DNA of 63,599 nt from Streptomyces sp. Je 1-79 (lineage in GTDB: Bacteria; Actinomycetota; Actinomycetes; Streptomycetales; Streptomycetaceae), in assembly GCF_025195125.1 (NCBI RefSeq), contig NZ_JAMGSL010000008.1, positions 1 to 63,599 of the forward strand, given 5' to 3'. Made by a program: the position numbers and the translations under genes. This document shows, piece after piece, positions 1 through 8,699 of the stretch; position 1 is the stretch's first letter, and each line of letters starts with the position of its first letter. Under the pieces are notes generated by a model. That model was not told the origin of the DNA and made no database searches. It was given only the letters and a program-made list of their open reading frames with translations.

Positions 1-365
1 TTTGCTCGGCCAGTGAACTAGCACAGCCGGCTGAACACCACGAGAGCGGAACGATCGGTCGGAATAGGACCGTTCGTTCACAGCGTCCTCGCTGTGTGCC
101 ACCCCGGAGGGTGGACTTTTTCAAAGGAACCTCGACCATCCGAAGATGGACGGGGTATCAACTAATCTGGCGTTGATTTTTGGCACGCTGTTGAGTTCTC
201 AAGGAACGGACGCTTCCTTCGTACTCACCCTCTCGGGCTTTCCTCCGGGCTTTTCCCTTCGGTCTTTCGTGTTTCCAACCTTACCAGATCCTTTTCCGTT
301 CCGTTTCCGGTTCGGATTTTGTTTCCGGTGGCCTGTTGGCTGCCTTGCCTTTCGGCGTGGTCACT
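1..365 (-). other. rRNA operon leader (pre-16S 5' region); 16S gene off the left edge
   Basis: Read on the minus strand this region carries the conserved actinobacterial rrn leader element CTTGAGAACTCAACAGCGTG (around 182-206), followed by a block with GTTGATACCCCGTCC and GC-rich inverted repeats (for example around 79-95). In Streptomyces these elements lie between the rrn promoters and the mature 16S 5' end and take part in antitermination and RNase processing. The 16S start itself is not in the window. No protein gene is credible here; the short reading frames on both strands have no family resemblance. Confidence 0.8.
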
Positions 366-395
366 ACTTTAGCCGAATTCCCCTGCGACTCATAA
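366..395 (-). promoter_or_regulatory. Candidate rrn promoter
   Basis: Minus strand TTATGA (390-395), 18-nt spacer, TAAAGT (366-371). It fits a vegetative (HrdB-type) promoter and lies upstream of the rrn leader. Streptomyces rrn operons usually have several tandem promoters; another TA-rich -10-like hexamer (TAAGGT, 278-283) is visible but has no good -35. Confidence 0.4.
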
Positions 396-477
396 TCGAG
401 CCATTCGGACTGGATTTCGGCATGCCGAAATCCGCACCCGTTGGGGTTCGTCGTAGGTAGTGGATGGCCGCTTCGCG

Positions 478-493
478 GTGCTTGAACAAGCAC
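478..493. repeat. Short perfect inverted repeat upstream of rrn promoter
   Basis: GTGCTTG-AA-CAAGCAC, 7-bp arms with a 2-nt centre, about 85 bp upstream of the candidate rrn -35. It could be a protein-binding site or a small hairpin; nothing in the sequence decides which. Confidence 0.4.
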
Positions 494-551
494 GCCCCGT
501 TTCAAGCGGCTCGCCTACGTTAGGCGTCCGCAGCACCCGAGTCAAGTCGGG

Positions 552-1193
552 TCAAGAGGACCTCTTGCGGGGCACATGGGCGCGGTACGGACTCACCGTC
601 GGATCGTCGTCGATCCAGAAGCGCCACGGGTGCGGGGCTCCGTCGCCGCCCACTCCCGTACGGGGGCCGTTGCGCACCAGGTCGGACGTGGGTGGGGTGC
701 CTGAGAGAAGGGAGAGAGGGGCGTCGGGGCCGGCGCAGGTGTCGGTGCCGTTCAAGGAGAGGGAGACGTCGAGGGCAGTGGCCAGGCGGGCCGGGCCCTT
801 GGCCAGTTCTCTGTCGTATCGGGCCGAAAGTCGACGTTTGCGGGCCTGGTCGGCGCCCTCCAGGACCTGGCCCGCCCGCAGCAGCACCCCGCTCGCGTGG
901 CCCTCGGGGCCGCACACCAGGTTGAGGCAGTGCCACATGCCGTAGGTGAAGTAGACGTACGCGTGTCCGGGCGGGCCGAACATCACCGCGTTGCGGGCGG
1001 TGCGGCCGCGGAAGGCGTGGGAACCGGGGTCGATGGCGCCGGCGTACGCCTCGACCTCGGTGAGGCGGAGTTCGAGGCGTCCCTCGCTCGTTCTCCGTAC
1101 GAGGATGCGGCCCAGCAGGTCCGGGGCGACCTCCAGTACGGGGCGGTCGAAGAAGGTCCGCGGGAGCGGCGTACGGTCGGGGCTCTCGCTCAT
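552..1193 (-). CDS. 3-methyladenine DNA glycosylase (AAG/MPG family)
   Basis: Base-excision repair enzyme that removes alkylated purines from DNA. The 213-residue protein matches the AAG fold family throughout: an N-terminal RTFFDRPVLEVAPDLLG segment, the catalytic-region TEVEAYAG motif (general-base Glu), the DPGSHAF and RTARNAVMFGPPGHAYVYFTYG motifs, then CLNLVC and a C-terminal R.TKGPA-like segment (AKGPARLATAL). Length is normal for bacterial Mpg. It is monocistronic, read toward the rrn operon and divergent from the Spo0M gene, 104 bp away. Confidence 0.92.
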   Translation of the reverse strand: MSESPDRTPLPRTFFDRPVLEVAPDLLGRILVRRTSEGRLELRLTEVEAYAGAIDPGSHAFRGRTARNAVMFGPPGHAYVYFTYGMWHCLNLVCGPEGHASGVLLRAGQVLEGADQARKRRLSARYDRELAKGPARLATALDVSLSLNGTDTCAGPDAPLSLLSGTPPTSDLVRNGPRTGVGGDGAPHPWRFWIDDDPTVSPYRAHVPRKRSS

Positions 1194-1297
1194 GGCGTCC
1201 GAGCGTACTGGGGTGCTCCGGGAAGTGCCGGGGAACCGGCTACGGTCGTCGCGCGTATGTAGAGGTCAAGGCCAAGCAGGTCCAAGAGGGAGTGTTC

Positions 1298-2080
1298 ATG
1301 GGATTCAAGAAGCTGCTCGCGAGCCTGGGCGCCGGCGGCGCGTCCGTGGAGACGGTGCTCACCGAGGAGAACGTCGTCCCCGGTGGCGTCGTCCAGGGCG
1401 AGGTGCGGATCCAGGGCGGTTCGGTCGACCAGCAGATCGAGGGGCTCTCCGTCGGGCTGCAGGCGCGGGTCGAGGTCGAGGGCACCGATCAGGAGACGAA
1501 GCAGGACATCGAGTTCGTGAAGGTACGGCTCGGCGGTGCGTTCACGGTGCAGGCGGGTGCGGTGCACGTCGTGCCGTTCGGCCTGGAGATCCCGTGGGAG
1601 ACGCCGGTCACCTCGATCGCGGGGCAGCAGCTGCGCGGGATGAACATCGGTGTGACCACCGAGCTGGAGATCGCCCGTGCGGTCGACTCCGGTGACCTGG
1701 ACCCGATCAACGTGCACCCGCTGCCGGCGCAGCAGGCGATCCTGGACGCCTTCATCCAGCTGGGCTTCCGCTTCAAGAGCGCGGACATGGAGCGCGGGCA
1801 CATCCGCGGGACCCGGCAGAAGCTGCCGTTCTACCAGGAGATCGAGTTCTTCCCGCCGCAGCAGTACCGCGGTCTCAACCAGGTCGAGGTCAGCTTCGTC
1901 GCGGACGACCGCGAGATGGACGTCGTCCTGGAGATGGACAAGAAGCCGGGGCTCTTCAGTGAGGGCAGCGACTCCTTCCGTGCTTTCAAGGTGGGGCTGA
2001 ACGACTTCCACACGACCGACTGGGTCGCTTACCTGAACCAGTGGCTCGCCGACGTCGGTGGCAAGCGCAACTGGCTCTAG
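1298..2080 (+). CDS. Spo0M-family sporulation control protein
   Basis: 260-residue homologue of SpoOM/Spo0M, an arrestin-like beta-sandwich cytoplasmic protein. In Bacillus it modulates sporulation; its role in Streptomyces is undefined. Family features seen are the N-terminal MGFKKLLASLGAGGASVETVL, the repeated beta-strand pattern and a conserved IEFFPP segment near residue 185. ATG at 1298 is preferred over an in-frame GTG at 1292, because AAGAGGG ends at 1290, leaving 7 nt to the ATG but only 1 nt to the GTG. It is followed 43 bp later by the PEBP gene on the same strand, so the two may be co-transcribed. Confidence 0.88.
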   Translation: MGFKKLLASLGAGGASVETVLTEENVVPGGVVQGEVRIQGGSVDQQIEGLSVGLQARVEVEGTDQETKQDIEFVKVRLGGAFTVQAGAVHVVPFGLEIPWETPVTSIAGQQLRGMNIGVTTELEIARAVDSGDLDPINVHPLPAQQAILDAFIQLGFRFKSADMERGHIRGTRQKLPFYQEIEFFPPQQYRGLNQVEVSFVADDREMDVVLEMDKKPGLFSEGSDSFRAFKVGLNDFHTTDWVAYLNQWLADVGGKRNWL

Positions 2081-2123
2081 GCTCAGCCGGGTACAGCAGA
2101 TCGGGCGATACGGAGGTACGGAC

Positions 2124-2660
2124 GTGGCCGAGGGGAAGAGGGCGCCGCTCCCTCACGACTTCCATCCGCCGGTGCCGGCGTTCACCGTGGTGAGCGACGA
2201 CATCGTGCCGGGCGGAGTGCTGAAGGACGCTCAGGTGTACGGGGAGGGGAACGTCTCTCCGCAGCTGAGCTGGGAGGGGTTCCCGGCGGAGACGAAGAGC
2301 TTCGCCGTCACCTGCTTCGACCCTGACGCGCCGACCGGCAGCGGGTTCTGGCACTGGGTGCTGTTCGACATCCCGGCGACGGTCACCGAACTGCCCGCCG
2401 GTGCGGGTTCCGGTTCCTTCGAGGGGCTGCCGGCCGGTGCCGTGCAGGTCCGTAACGACTACGGCTCGAAGGAGTTCGGAGGCGCCGCTCCCCCGGCCGG
2501 TGAGAACCACCGGTACGTCTTCACCGTGTACGCGGTGGACACGGAGCGGCTCGGGCCGGACGCCGACGCCTCGCCGGCGGCCGTCGGGTTCAACCTGCGG
2601 TTCCACACGCTGGGGCGCGCGCAGCTCGTCGCCGAGTACACGGCTCCCGCGGACAGCTGA
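2124..2660 (+). CDS. YbhB/YbcL-type PEBP (Raf-kinase-inhibitor-like) protein
   Basis: 178-residue phosphatidylethanolamine-binding-protein fold. Hallmarks: NVSPQLSWEG (ligand pocket), SFAVTCFDPDAPTGSGFWHWV (the DPDxP and HW motifs) and NDYGSKEFGGAAPPAGENHRYVFTVYA (the GPxPP/HRY region). Bacterial members are cytosolic or periplasmic with unclear physiological ligands. The GTG start at 2124 is chosen for GGAGG at 2112-2116, 7 nt upstream; a reading-frame extension to 2058 runs into the Spo0M 3' end and has no ribosome site. It is followed by a strong hairpin terminator. Confidence 0.9.
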   Translation: MAEGKRAPLPHDFHPPVPAFTVVSDDIVPGGVLKDAQVYGEGNVSPQLSWEGFPAETKSFAVTCFDPDAPTGSGFWHWVLFDIPATVTELPAGAGSGSFEGLPAGAVQVRNDYGSKEFGGAAPPAGENHRYVFTVYAVDTERLGPDADASPAAVGFNLRFHTLGRAQLVAEYTAPADS

Positions 2661-2676
2661 GCGTTCGTTTGTTGTT

Positions 2677-2713
2677 TGCCCGCTTCTGGTCTTGGAGAGA
2701 TCAGAAGCGGGCA
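2677..2713 (+). terminator. Rho-independent-type terminator after PEBP gene
   Basis: Perfect 12-bp stem TGCCCGCTTCTG / CAGAAGCGGGCA, extendable by four more pairs to a 5-nt loop, followed by a T-containing tract. It lies 17 bp after the PEBP stop. Confidence 0.8.
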
Positions 2714-2824
2714 TCTTTCGTTGCGCAGAGATATTGCGTTGTCCTACCCGGCGCGCCCGGCCAGAGTTGATCCGAGCCCGGAGCCCTGTATCGGGGCGGG
2801 GCCGGCACACGGGAGGTGGGCACA

Positions 2825-3331
2825 ATGCGGGACACGCTGGTACTCAACGCGAGCTTCGAGCCGCTGTCGACGGTCACACTCAACCGTGCGGTGGTGCTTG
2901 TCCTCCAGGACAAGGCCGTCGTCGAGCAGGTCCACCCCGAGCTGCGCATGCGTGCCGCCGCCGTCGACATACCGGTGCCCCGGGTGATCAGGCTCTGCCG
3001 CTACGTCAGGGTGCCGTTCCGAAGACAGGCTCCGTGGTCGAGACGGGGTGTGCTGGTCCGGGACCAGCACCGGTGCGCGTACTGCGGGAGACGGGCGACG
3101 ACCGTGGACCACGTGGTGCCGCGGGCTCAGGGTGGTGGGGACAGCTGGCTGAACACGGTGGCGTCCTGCGCCGAGGACAATCACCGCAAAGCGGACCGGA
3201 CGCCGGAGCAGGCGGGGATGCCGCTGCTGCACGAGCCGTTCGTGCCGACGCCCGCGGACGCGATGCTGCTGGCGATGCGGGCCGGTGAGCGGGCGGAGCT
3301 GCCGCAGTGGCTGGCCGGTTCGGCGGCCTGA
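2825..3331 (+). CDS. HNH endonuclease
   Basis: 168-residue HNH protein common in actinobacteria. The N-terminal half begins TLVLNASFEPLSTV, typical of this family. The C-terminal half has a zinc-binding CAYCGR pair (C84, C87), the catalytic VDHVVPRAQGG segment, and a later CAEDNHRKADRTP segment supplying the Asn and second Cys/His ligands. ATG at 2825 is chosen because GGGAGGT ends 7 nt upstream; GTG at 2816 lies inside that ribosome site. It stands alone between two terminators. The function is likely DNA cleavage, but the biological substrate is unknown. Confidence 0.85.
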   Translation: MRDTLVLNASFEPLSTVTLNRAVVLVLQDKAVVEQVHPELRMRAAAVDIPVPRVIRLCRYVRVPFRRQAPWSRRGVLVRDQHRCAYCGRRATTVDHVVPRAQGGGDSWLNTVASCAEDNHRKADRTPEQAGMPLLHEPFVPTPADAMLLAMRAGERAELPQWLAGSAA

Positions 3332-3348
3332 TCCGTATCCGTGGCTGT

Positions 3349-3383
3349 ACGGGCCCGCTCCCCTCGGGGGGAAGCGGGCCCGT
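3349..3383. terminator. Bidirectional terminator between convergent genes
   Basis: Perfect 11-bp stem ACGGGCCCGCT / AGCGGGCCCGT with a C/G-rich loop, placed exactly between the HNH gene (plus) and the TauE gene (minus). Confidence 0.85.
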
Positions 3384-3388
3384 GTCGT

Positions 3389-4162
3389 TCAGCGGAGCAG
3401 CAGCTGCACGATGGCGGCCGTGCCGACGACGACGATGACGGCGCGCAGGACCGGGGGCGGGAGGCGGCGGCCGACCCTGGCGCCGACCTGGCCGCCGATG
3501 GCCGAGCCGACGGCGATGAGCAGGACGGCGGTCCAGTCGAAGTCGGCGACGAAGAGGAAGAAGAGCGCGGCGATGCTGTTGACGATCGCGGCGAGGACGT
3601 TCTTGACGGCGTTGAGGCGTTGGAGGGTGTCCGCGAGGAGCATGCCCATGAGGGAGAGGTAGATGATCCCCTGGGCCGCGGTGAAGTAGCCGCCGTAGAC
3701 GCTCGCGAGGAGCAGGCCGGTCAGCAGGAGCGGGCCGCCGTCGGGGTCTCCTGGGCTGCCGCTGCGCTCGCGGCGGGCCTGGACGGCCTTGGAGATGCGG
3801 GGCTGGAGGATGACCAGGACCAGCGCGAGGGCGACGAGGACGGGGACGATGGTCTCGAAGGCCTGGGCGGGGAGGGTCAGCAGGAGGACGGCTCCGCCGA
3901 GTCCGCCGATCGCGGCGACGGTGCCGAGGCGCAGGATGCGGCGGCGCTGGCCCTTGAGCTCCTCGCGGTAGCCGATGGCTCCGCTGATGGAGCCGGGGAT
4001 CAGGCCGAGGGCGTTGGAGACGGTGGCCGTGACCGGTGGGAGTCCGGTCAGGAGGAGGACGGGGAACGTGATGAGCGTTCCCGATCCGACGATGGTGTTG
4101 ATGGTGCCGGCCCCGACGCCGGCCGCGAAGACCGCCAGTACTTCCCAGATGGACAACGCCAT
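3389..4162 (-). CDS. TauE/SafE-family membrane transporter (sulfite/anion exporter type)
   Basis: 257-residue polytopic membrane protein with about eight hydrophobic segments. Family motifs are the N-terminal VGAGTINTIVGSGTLITFPVLL loop and the matching internal-repeat loop GGYFTAAQGIIYLSL. TauE/SafE proteins move sulfite, sulfoacetate or other organosulfur anions; the real substrate cannot be read from sequence. A charged cytoplasmic loop (RRERSGSPGDPDGG, near residue 135) divides the two halves. The gene is read toward the HNH gene, with the terminator at 3349-3383 between them. Confidence 0.85.
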   Translation of the reverse strand: MALSIWEVLAVFAAGVGAGTINTIVGSGTLITFPVLLLTGLPPVTATVSNALGLIPGSISGAIGYREELKGQRRRILRLGTVAAIGGLGGAVLLLTLPAQAFETIVPVLVALALVLVILQPRISKAVQARRERSGSPGDPDGGPLLLTGLLLASVYGGYFTAAQGIIYLSLMGMLLADTLQRLNAVKNVLAAIVNSIAALFFLFVADFDWTAVLLIAVGSAIGGQVGARVGRRLPPPVLRAVIVVVGTAAIVQLLLR

Positions 4163-4252
4163 CTCCTTACAAGATCAGAGGCTCGCCTCCCCGCCCTGAC
4201 GTCCGTCGGGGTCGAGGGGCTCGCACTGATCATGCACGACCGTGTGTACGCG

Positions 4253-5212
4253 TCAGTCGAGCGGGGGCGCTTCGCGGCGCTCGGAGTCGTTGCCGTTGCG
4301 GCTGCCGGGCACGGCGCCGGTGTTGAAGCCGGGCGCTCCGCCTCCGAGGTTGCCGAAGGCGCCGGAGAGGCCCTTGAGGGCGTCGCCGATCTCGCTGGGC
4401 ACGATCCAGAGCTTGTTGGCGTCGCCCTCGGCGATCTTCGGGAGCATCTGGAGGTACTGGTACGAGAGGAGCTTCTGGTCCGGGTCGCCGGCGTGGATGG
4501 CCTCGAAGACCGTACGGACGGCTTGGGCCTCGCCCTCGGCGCGCAGGGCGGCGGCCTTGGCCTCGCCCTCGGCGCGGAGGATCGCGGACTGCTTCTCGCC
4601 CTCCGCGGTGAGGATCTGCGACTGGCGGATGCCCTCGGCGGTGAGGATCGCGGCGCGCTTGTCGCGGTCGGCGCGCATCTGCTTCTCCATCGAGTCCTGG
4701 ATGGAGGTCGGCGGCTCGATGGCCTTGAGCTCGACGCGGTTGACGCGGATGCCCCACTTGCCGGTGGCCTCGTCGAGGACTCCGCGCAGGGCGGCGTTGA
4801 TCTCCTCGCGGGAGGTGAGGGTCCGCTCCAGGTCCATGCCACCGATGATGTTCCGCAGGGTGGTGACGGTGAGCTGCTCGATGGCCTGGATGTAGCTGGC
4901 GACCTCGTAGGTCGCGGCCCGGGCGTCGGTCACCTGGTAGTAGATGACGGTGTCGATGTTGACGACGAGGTTGTCCTGGGTGATCACGGGCTGCGGCGGG
5001 AACGGGACGACCTGCTCACGGAGGTCGATCCGGTTGCGGATCGAGTCGATGAACGGGACGACGATGTTCAGCCCCGCGTTGAGCGTGCGGGTGTAGCGGC
5101 CGAACCGCTCGACGATCGCGGCGCTCGCCTGCGGGATGACCTGGATCGTCTTGATCAGGGCGATGAAGACAAGCACCACCAGAATGATCAGGACGATGAT
5201 GACTGCTGACAT
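4253..5212 (-). CDS. SPFH/band-7 (stomatin-like) membrane protein
   Basis: 319 residues: one N-terminal transmembrane segment (VIIVLIILVVLVFIALI), then a band-7/prohibitin domain opening IPQASAAIVERFGRYTRTL. A long coiled coil rich in A-E-G-E-K repeats follows (about 195-255, ILTAEGEKQSAILRAEGEAKA). Stomatin-like proteins oligomerise at the inner membrane and scaffold lipid microdomains. The NfeD gene sits immediately upstream on the same strand, 116 bp away; SPFH-NfeD pairing is a classic bacterial association. The C-terminal tail is Gly/Asn-rich and low complexity. Confidence 0.9.
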   Translation of the reverse strand: MSAVIIVLIILVVLVFIALIKTIQVIPQASAAIVERFGRYTRTLNAGLNIVVPFIDSIRNRIDLREQVVPFPPQPVITQDNLVVNIDTVIYYQVTDARAATYEVASYIQAIEQLTVTTLRNIIGGMDLERTLTSREEINAALRGVLDEATGKWGIRVNRVELKAIEPPTSIQDSMEKQMRADRDKRAAILTAEGIRQSQILTAEGEKQSAILRAEGEAKAAALRAEGEAQAVRTVFEAIHAGDPDQKLLSYQYLQMLPKIAEGDANKLWIVPSEIGDALKGLSGAFGNLGGGAPGFNTGAVPGSRNGNDSERREAPPLD

Positions 5213-5328
5213 CGTGTTCCCTGTGCCCTTCGCTGCCGGTTCTCTGCCGGGTGTGCCGGGTTGGTTTCGATGATCGAGTTTCCCAGAAGGCGGGCCGCCG
5301 TGTGTGGCGTTCGGTCAAGCGGCTCGGG

Positions 5329-5757
5329 TCACATGACCACGGCGGTGGCCCCGTCGATGTCGACCACGTCGACCTGGTCGCCGGGTTCGAAGCTCAGTCC
5401 GGAGTCGAGCGCGCGGGCGGACCAGACCTCGCCGGCGAGCTTGATACGGCCTCCGGCGCCGTCGACCCGTTCCAGTACGACGGCCTGACGGCCTTTCAGT
5501 GCGTCGATGCCCGAGGCGTGCTGGGGCGGTCCGTTGCGGTGCCGTGCCGCGATGGGGCGGACCACCGCGAGCAGCGCGACGGAGACGATGACGAAGACGA
5601 CCACCTGCGCGACGATGCCGAACCCGAGAGCCGCGGTGACGGCTCCGGCTATCGCGCCGACGGAGAACATGCCGAATTCGGGCATCGCGGTGAGGACGAG
5701 CGGAATGCCCAGTCCCACGGCGCCGATCAGCCACCAGACCCATGCGTCGATGTCCAC
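5329..5757 (-). CDS. NfeD-family membrane protein
   Basis: 142 residues with an N-terminal hydrophobic region of three to four short membrane segments (WWLIGAVGLGIPLVL and following). A C-terminal OB-fold domain (about 80-142) carries the family's LKGRQAVVLERVDGAGGRIKLAGEVWSARA pattern and ends GDQVDVVDIDGATAVV. It partners the downstream stomatin-like protein, probably in a membrane-organising complex. This is the short NfeD form without the ClpP-like protease domain. Confidence 0.9.
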   Translation of the reverse strand: MDIDAWVWWLIGAVGLGIPLVLTAMPEFGMFSVGAIAGAVTAALGFGIVAQVVVFVIVSVALLAVVRPIAARHRNGPPQHASGIDALKGRQAVVLERVDGAGGRIKLAGEVWSARALDSGLSFEPGDQVDVVDIDGATAVVM

Positions 5758-5847
5758 GTGGTCATGGTAGGGCGGTGGGGACGAGTCGGACAGGGCGCGA
5801 TGCTGTGCGGTCGCGGCGCCCTGGCTCCGACTCCGTTGTGCGTCCCG

Positions 5848-6639
<792 letters not shown>

Positions 6640-6791
6640 GAGCGCGTTGTCTCCCCTTGCGGTCGAGTCGTGTCGTCGCCGTGCGCCTGTGGGCGCGGCG
6701 TCCAGGGAAAACCTACGCCACTGTCGGAGCGGGCCGGTCCTTAGGTCCGGTACTTCCGTTCTCCGGTGCGGGGAGTCCCTACGCTGTGGGC

Positions 6792-7577
6792 ATGCTTTCG
6801 GAACCACGCTCAGGACGGCTGGCCGCTTGGGGCAATGCCCTGTTGGCCGGATCGGTGTCGCCGGACGACGCGGCACTGGCCATTGTCGGGAACGACACGG
6901 TGCACCGCGTCGAGGGGCTGCCGGGTGAGGCGGCGCAGGTCGGCCTGACCCTGGCGCTCGGCCGGCTGCGGCGGCTCGGGGTGACCGGGTGGCGGGTGGC
7001 GCTGCCGACGCCGGGGCATCCGCTGGGGCTCAGCGGGCCTCCGGACTTCAACGCGAGGGCGCTGGAGGCGGAGGAGGCGGTGGTCGGTTTCGGCGCTCCG
7101 TACGGTCTGGTGCCCGAGGTCACCGAGGCGGGTCCGGCGGGTGACGTGCATGTGGAGGTGGTCTGGCGCTGCCTGACCGTGCGGGAGGCCCCGCCCGCGG
7201 ACGTGCCGTCGCTGGGCGAGGCGGAGCGGGAGCTTGCGGAGGCGCTGCGCGAGGCGACGGCGGTGCTGACGCGGCTGGACGTGGCGGCGTCGGGCCCGGT
7301 GGCGGACGCGGCGCGCGACGCGTACCGGGCCCGGGCGGAGGCGGGCCGCGAGGTGCTGGCCCCGGGCTATCCGGCGCGCGCGGTACGGGTGTTGGAGCTG
7401 GCCCAGCGGGTGGGCCTGCTGATCGACCTGGCGTACGACCACGGGCACGGCGGCGCGGTCAGCGCCTCGGAGATGGCGGCGAGGGGGGCGGCTCTGCGGC
7501 CGGTGGAGCGGGTGGCCAGGCGGGCGCAGGTCGCCGCGTACAACGCGTATGTGGAGGAAAGGGAACGGGAACGCTGA
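6792..7577 (+). CDS. Conserved hypothetical protein
   Basis: 261 residues, soluble, Ala/Arg/Glu-rich in its second half. I do not recognise a named domain. Ordered-looking features are GNALLAGSVSPDDAALAIVGNDTVHRVEG at the N terminus (start of a compact alpha/beta domain), a GWRVALPTPGHPLGL loop, and a C-terminal helical part (about 150-261) of charged heptad-like helices. GC3-rich codon use and length suggest a real gene. ATG 6792 has only a weak ribosome site; an in-frame GTG lies two codons upstream. It is divergent from the ABC ATPase gene and followed by a terminator. Confidence 0.75.
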   Translation: MLSEPRSGRLAAWGNALLAGSVSPDDAALAIVGNDTVHRVEGLPGEAAQVGLTLALGRLRRLGVTGWRVALPTPGHPLGLSGPPDFNARALEAEEAVVGFGAPYGLVPEVTEAGPAGDVHVEVVWRCLTVREAPPADVPSLGEAERELAEALREATAVLTRLDVAASGPVADAARDAYRARAEAGREVLAPGYPARAVRVLELAQRVGLLIDLAYDHGHGGAVSASEMAARGAALRPVERVARRAQVAAYNAYVEERERER

Positions 7578-7604
7578 GTCGCCGGTCGCGCGGGGGCTTC
7601 GGGG

Positions 7605-7645
7605 TACGGCTGAGCCCGGCGGCCCGGGGGGATGGTCCGGGGCGC
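7605..7645. terminator. Terminator between convergent genes
   Basis: Perfect 10-bp arms GAGCCCGGCG / CGCCGGGCTC enclosing a G/C-rich loop that can add inner pairs. It lies between the 6792 gene (plus) and the chaplin gene (minus). Confidence 0.7.
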
Positions 7646-7664
7646 CGGGCTCGTGGCGGGGGCG

Positions 7665-7907
7665 TCAGTGGTTGACGGCGCCGTTGCCGAAGGCCGGGTT
7701 GAGCAGGCCGATCACGTTGACCGTGTTACCGGAGACGTTCACCGGGACGTGGACCGGGACCTGCACCAGGTTGCCGGACGCGACGCCCGGCGAGTTGAGG
7801 GCCTGGCCGTGCGCGTCCGCGCCGTGCGCGGAGGCGACACCCGCACCCGCGGCGACGATGCCGCCGGCGACCATGGTGAGGGCAGCGGCCTTCTTCAGGT
7901 TCTTCAC
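7665..7907 (-). CDS. Short chaplin, cysteine-free (ChpE-like)
   Basis: 80-residue secreted surfactant protein. Residues 1-27 form a Sec signal peptide (MKNLKKAAALTMVAGGIVAAGAG, cleavage after ASA). The rest is a single chaplin domain with the HGQALNSPGVASGNLVQVPVHVPVNVSGNTVNVIGLLNPAFGN pattern. Chaplins self-assemble into amyloid-like fibrils that coat aerial hyphae and spores. Most short chaplins have two Cys; this one has none, the property of S. coelicolor ChpE. The GTG start has AGGAGG upstream. The assignment to ChpE itself is inference. Confidence 0.9.
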   Translation of the reverse strand: MKNLKKAAALTMVAGGIVAAGAGVASAHGADAHGQALNSPGVASGNLVQVPVHVPVNVSGNTVNVIGLLNPAFGNGAVNH

Positions 7908-8054
7908 TTCAGGATCCTCCTGGTATTCGCCGCGGCCGGCCGCCGCAGCACGCCATGGAGAACGCCCCCGCCCCCGTCGGGTTGCGCCGAACGGGGGACA
8001 TACACACGACGGTATGAAGATGAGAACGGAGGTGCCCCCTCCGCCTCATGCGTC

Positions 8055-8699
8055 TCACGTGGTCAGGCCGTGCCGCACCGCCCAGAGCGCCGCCTGCGTC
8101 CGGTCCGCCAGGTCGAGCTTCATCAGAATGTTCGACACGTGCGTCTTCACCGTCTTCTCCGAGAGGACGAGCGCCCGCGCGATCTCCCGGTTCGACCGGC
8201 CGTCGGCGATCAGGCCGAGCACCTCCTGCTCCCGCTCCGTGAGCGTCGTGCCGCGCCCCGTCCCTCCGTGCCCCTCCTCCGGGGAGAGCAGCGCCCCGGC
8301 CACCTCCGCATGGAGCAGCACATGGCCGGCGTGCACCGAGCGGATGGCGCCGGCCAGGGCGTCCGGGTCCACGTCCTTGTAGACGTACCCGGAGGCGCCC
8401 GCGCGCAGCGCGGGGACGACCGTGCGCTGCTCGGTGAAGCTGGTGACGATCAGCACCTTCGCCGGATTCGCCAGCTCCCGGACCTTCCGCAGCGCCTCGA
8501 TGCCGTCCATGCCGGGCATCTTGACGTCCATCAGGACCACGTCCGGCCGCAGCTCCTCCGCCCGCGCGACGCCCTCGGCGCCGTCGGAGGCCTCCCCCAC
8601 GACCTCTATGTCGTCCTGGACCTCCAGGAACGTCCGCAGGCCGCGCCGCACCACCTGGTGGTCGTCGACCAGCAGAACGCGAATGACCTTGTCAGCCAC
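8055..8699 (-). CDS. NarL/FixJ-family response regulator
   Basis: 214 residues. The receiver domain (1-120) has acidic D12/D13, phospho-acceptor D58 in LMDVKMPG, the Thr/Ser switch in IVTSF and a conserved Lys in VYKDVD. The LuxR-type HTH (about 148-210) carries LTEREQEVLGLIADGRSNREIARAL and VKTHVSNILMKL. It pairs with the upstream GAF histidine kinase, overlapping its stop by 8 bp, so the two are translationally coupled. The arrangement resembles DevS/DevR-like sensors; the signal is not evident from sequence. Confidence 0.93.
   Translation of the reverse strand: MADKVIRVLLVDDHQVVRRGLRTFLEVQDDIEVVGEASDGAEGVARAEELRPDVVLMDVKMPGMDGIEALRKVRELANPAKVLIVTSFTEQRTVVPALRAGASGYVYKDVDPDALAGAIRSVHAGHVLLHAEVAGALLSPEEGHGGTGRGTTLTEREQEVLGLIADGRSNREIARALVLSEKTVKTHVSNILMKLDLADRTQAALWAVRHGLTT

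Noticed and set aside
146..505. Short frames inside the rrn leader
   Set aside because: They overlap the conserved rRNA leader and promoter sequence and lack ribosome sites.
3341..5209. Long plus-strand open frame of 622 codons
   Set aside because: It is antisense to the TauE and SPFH genes and very rich in Asp/Glu/Gly, the typical shadow of high-GC coding sequence.
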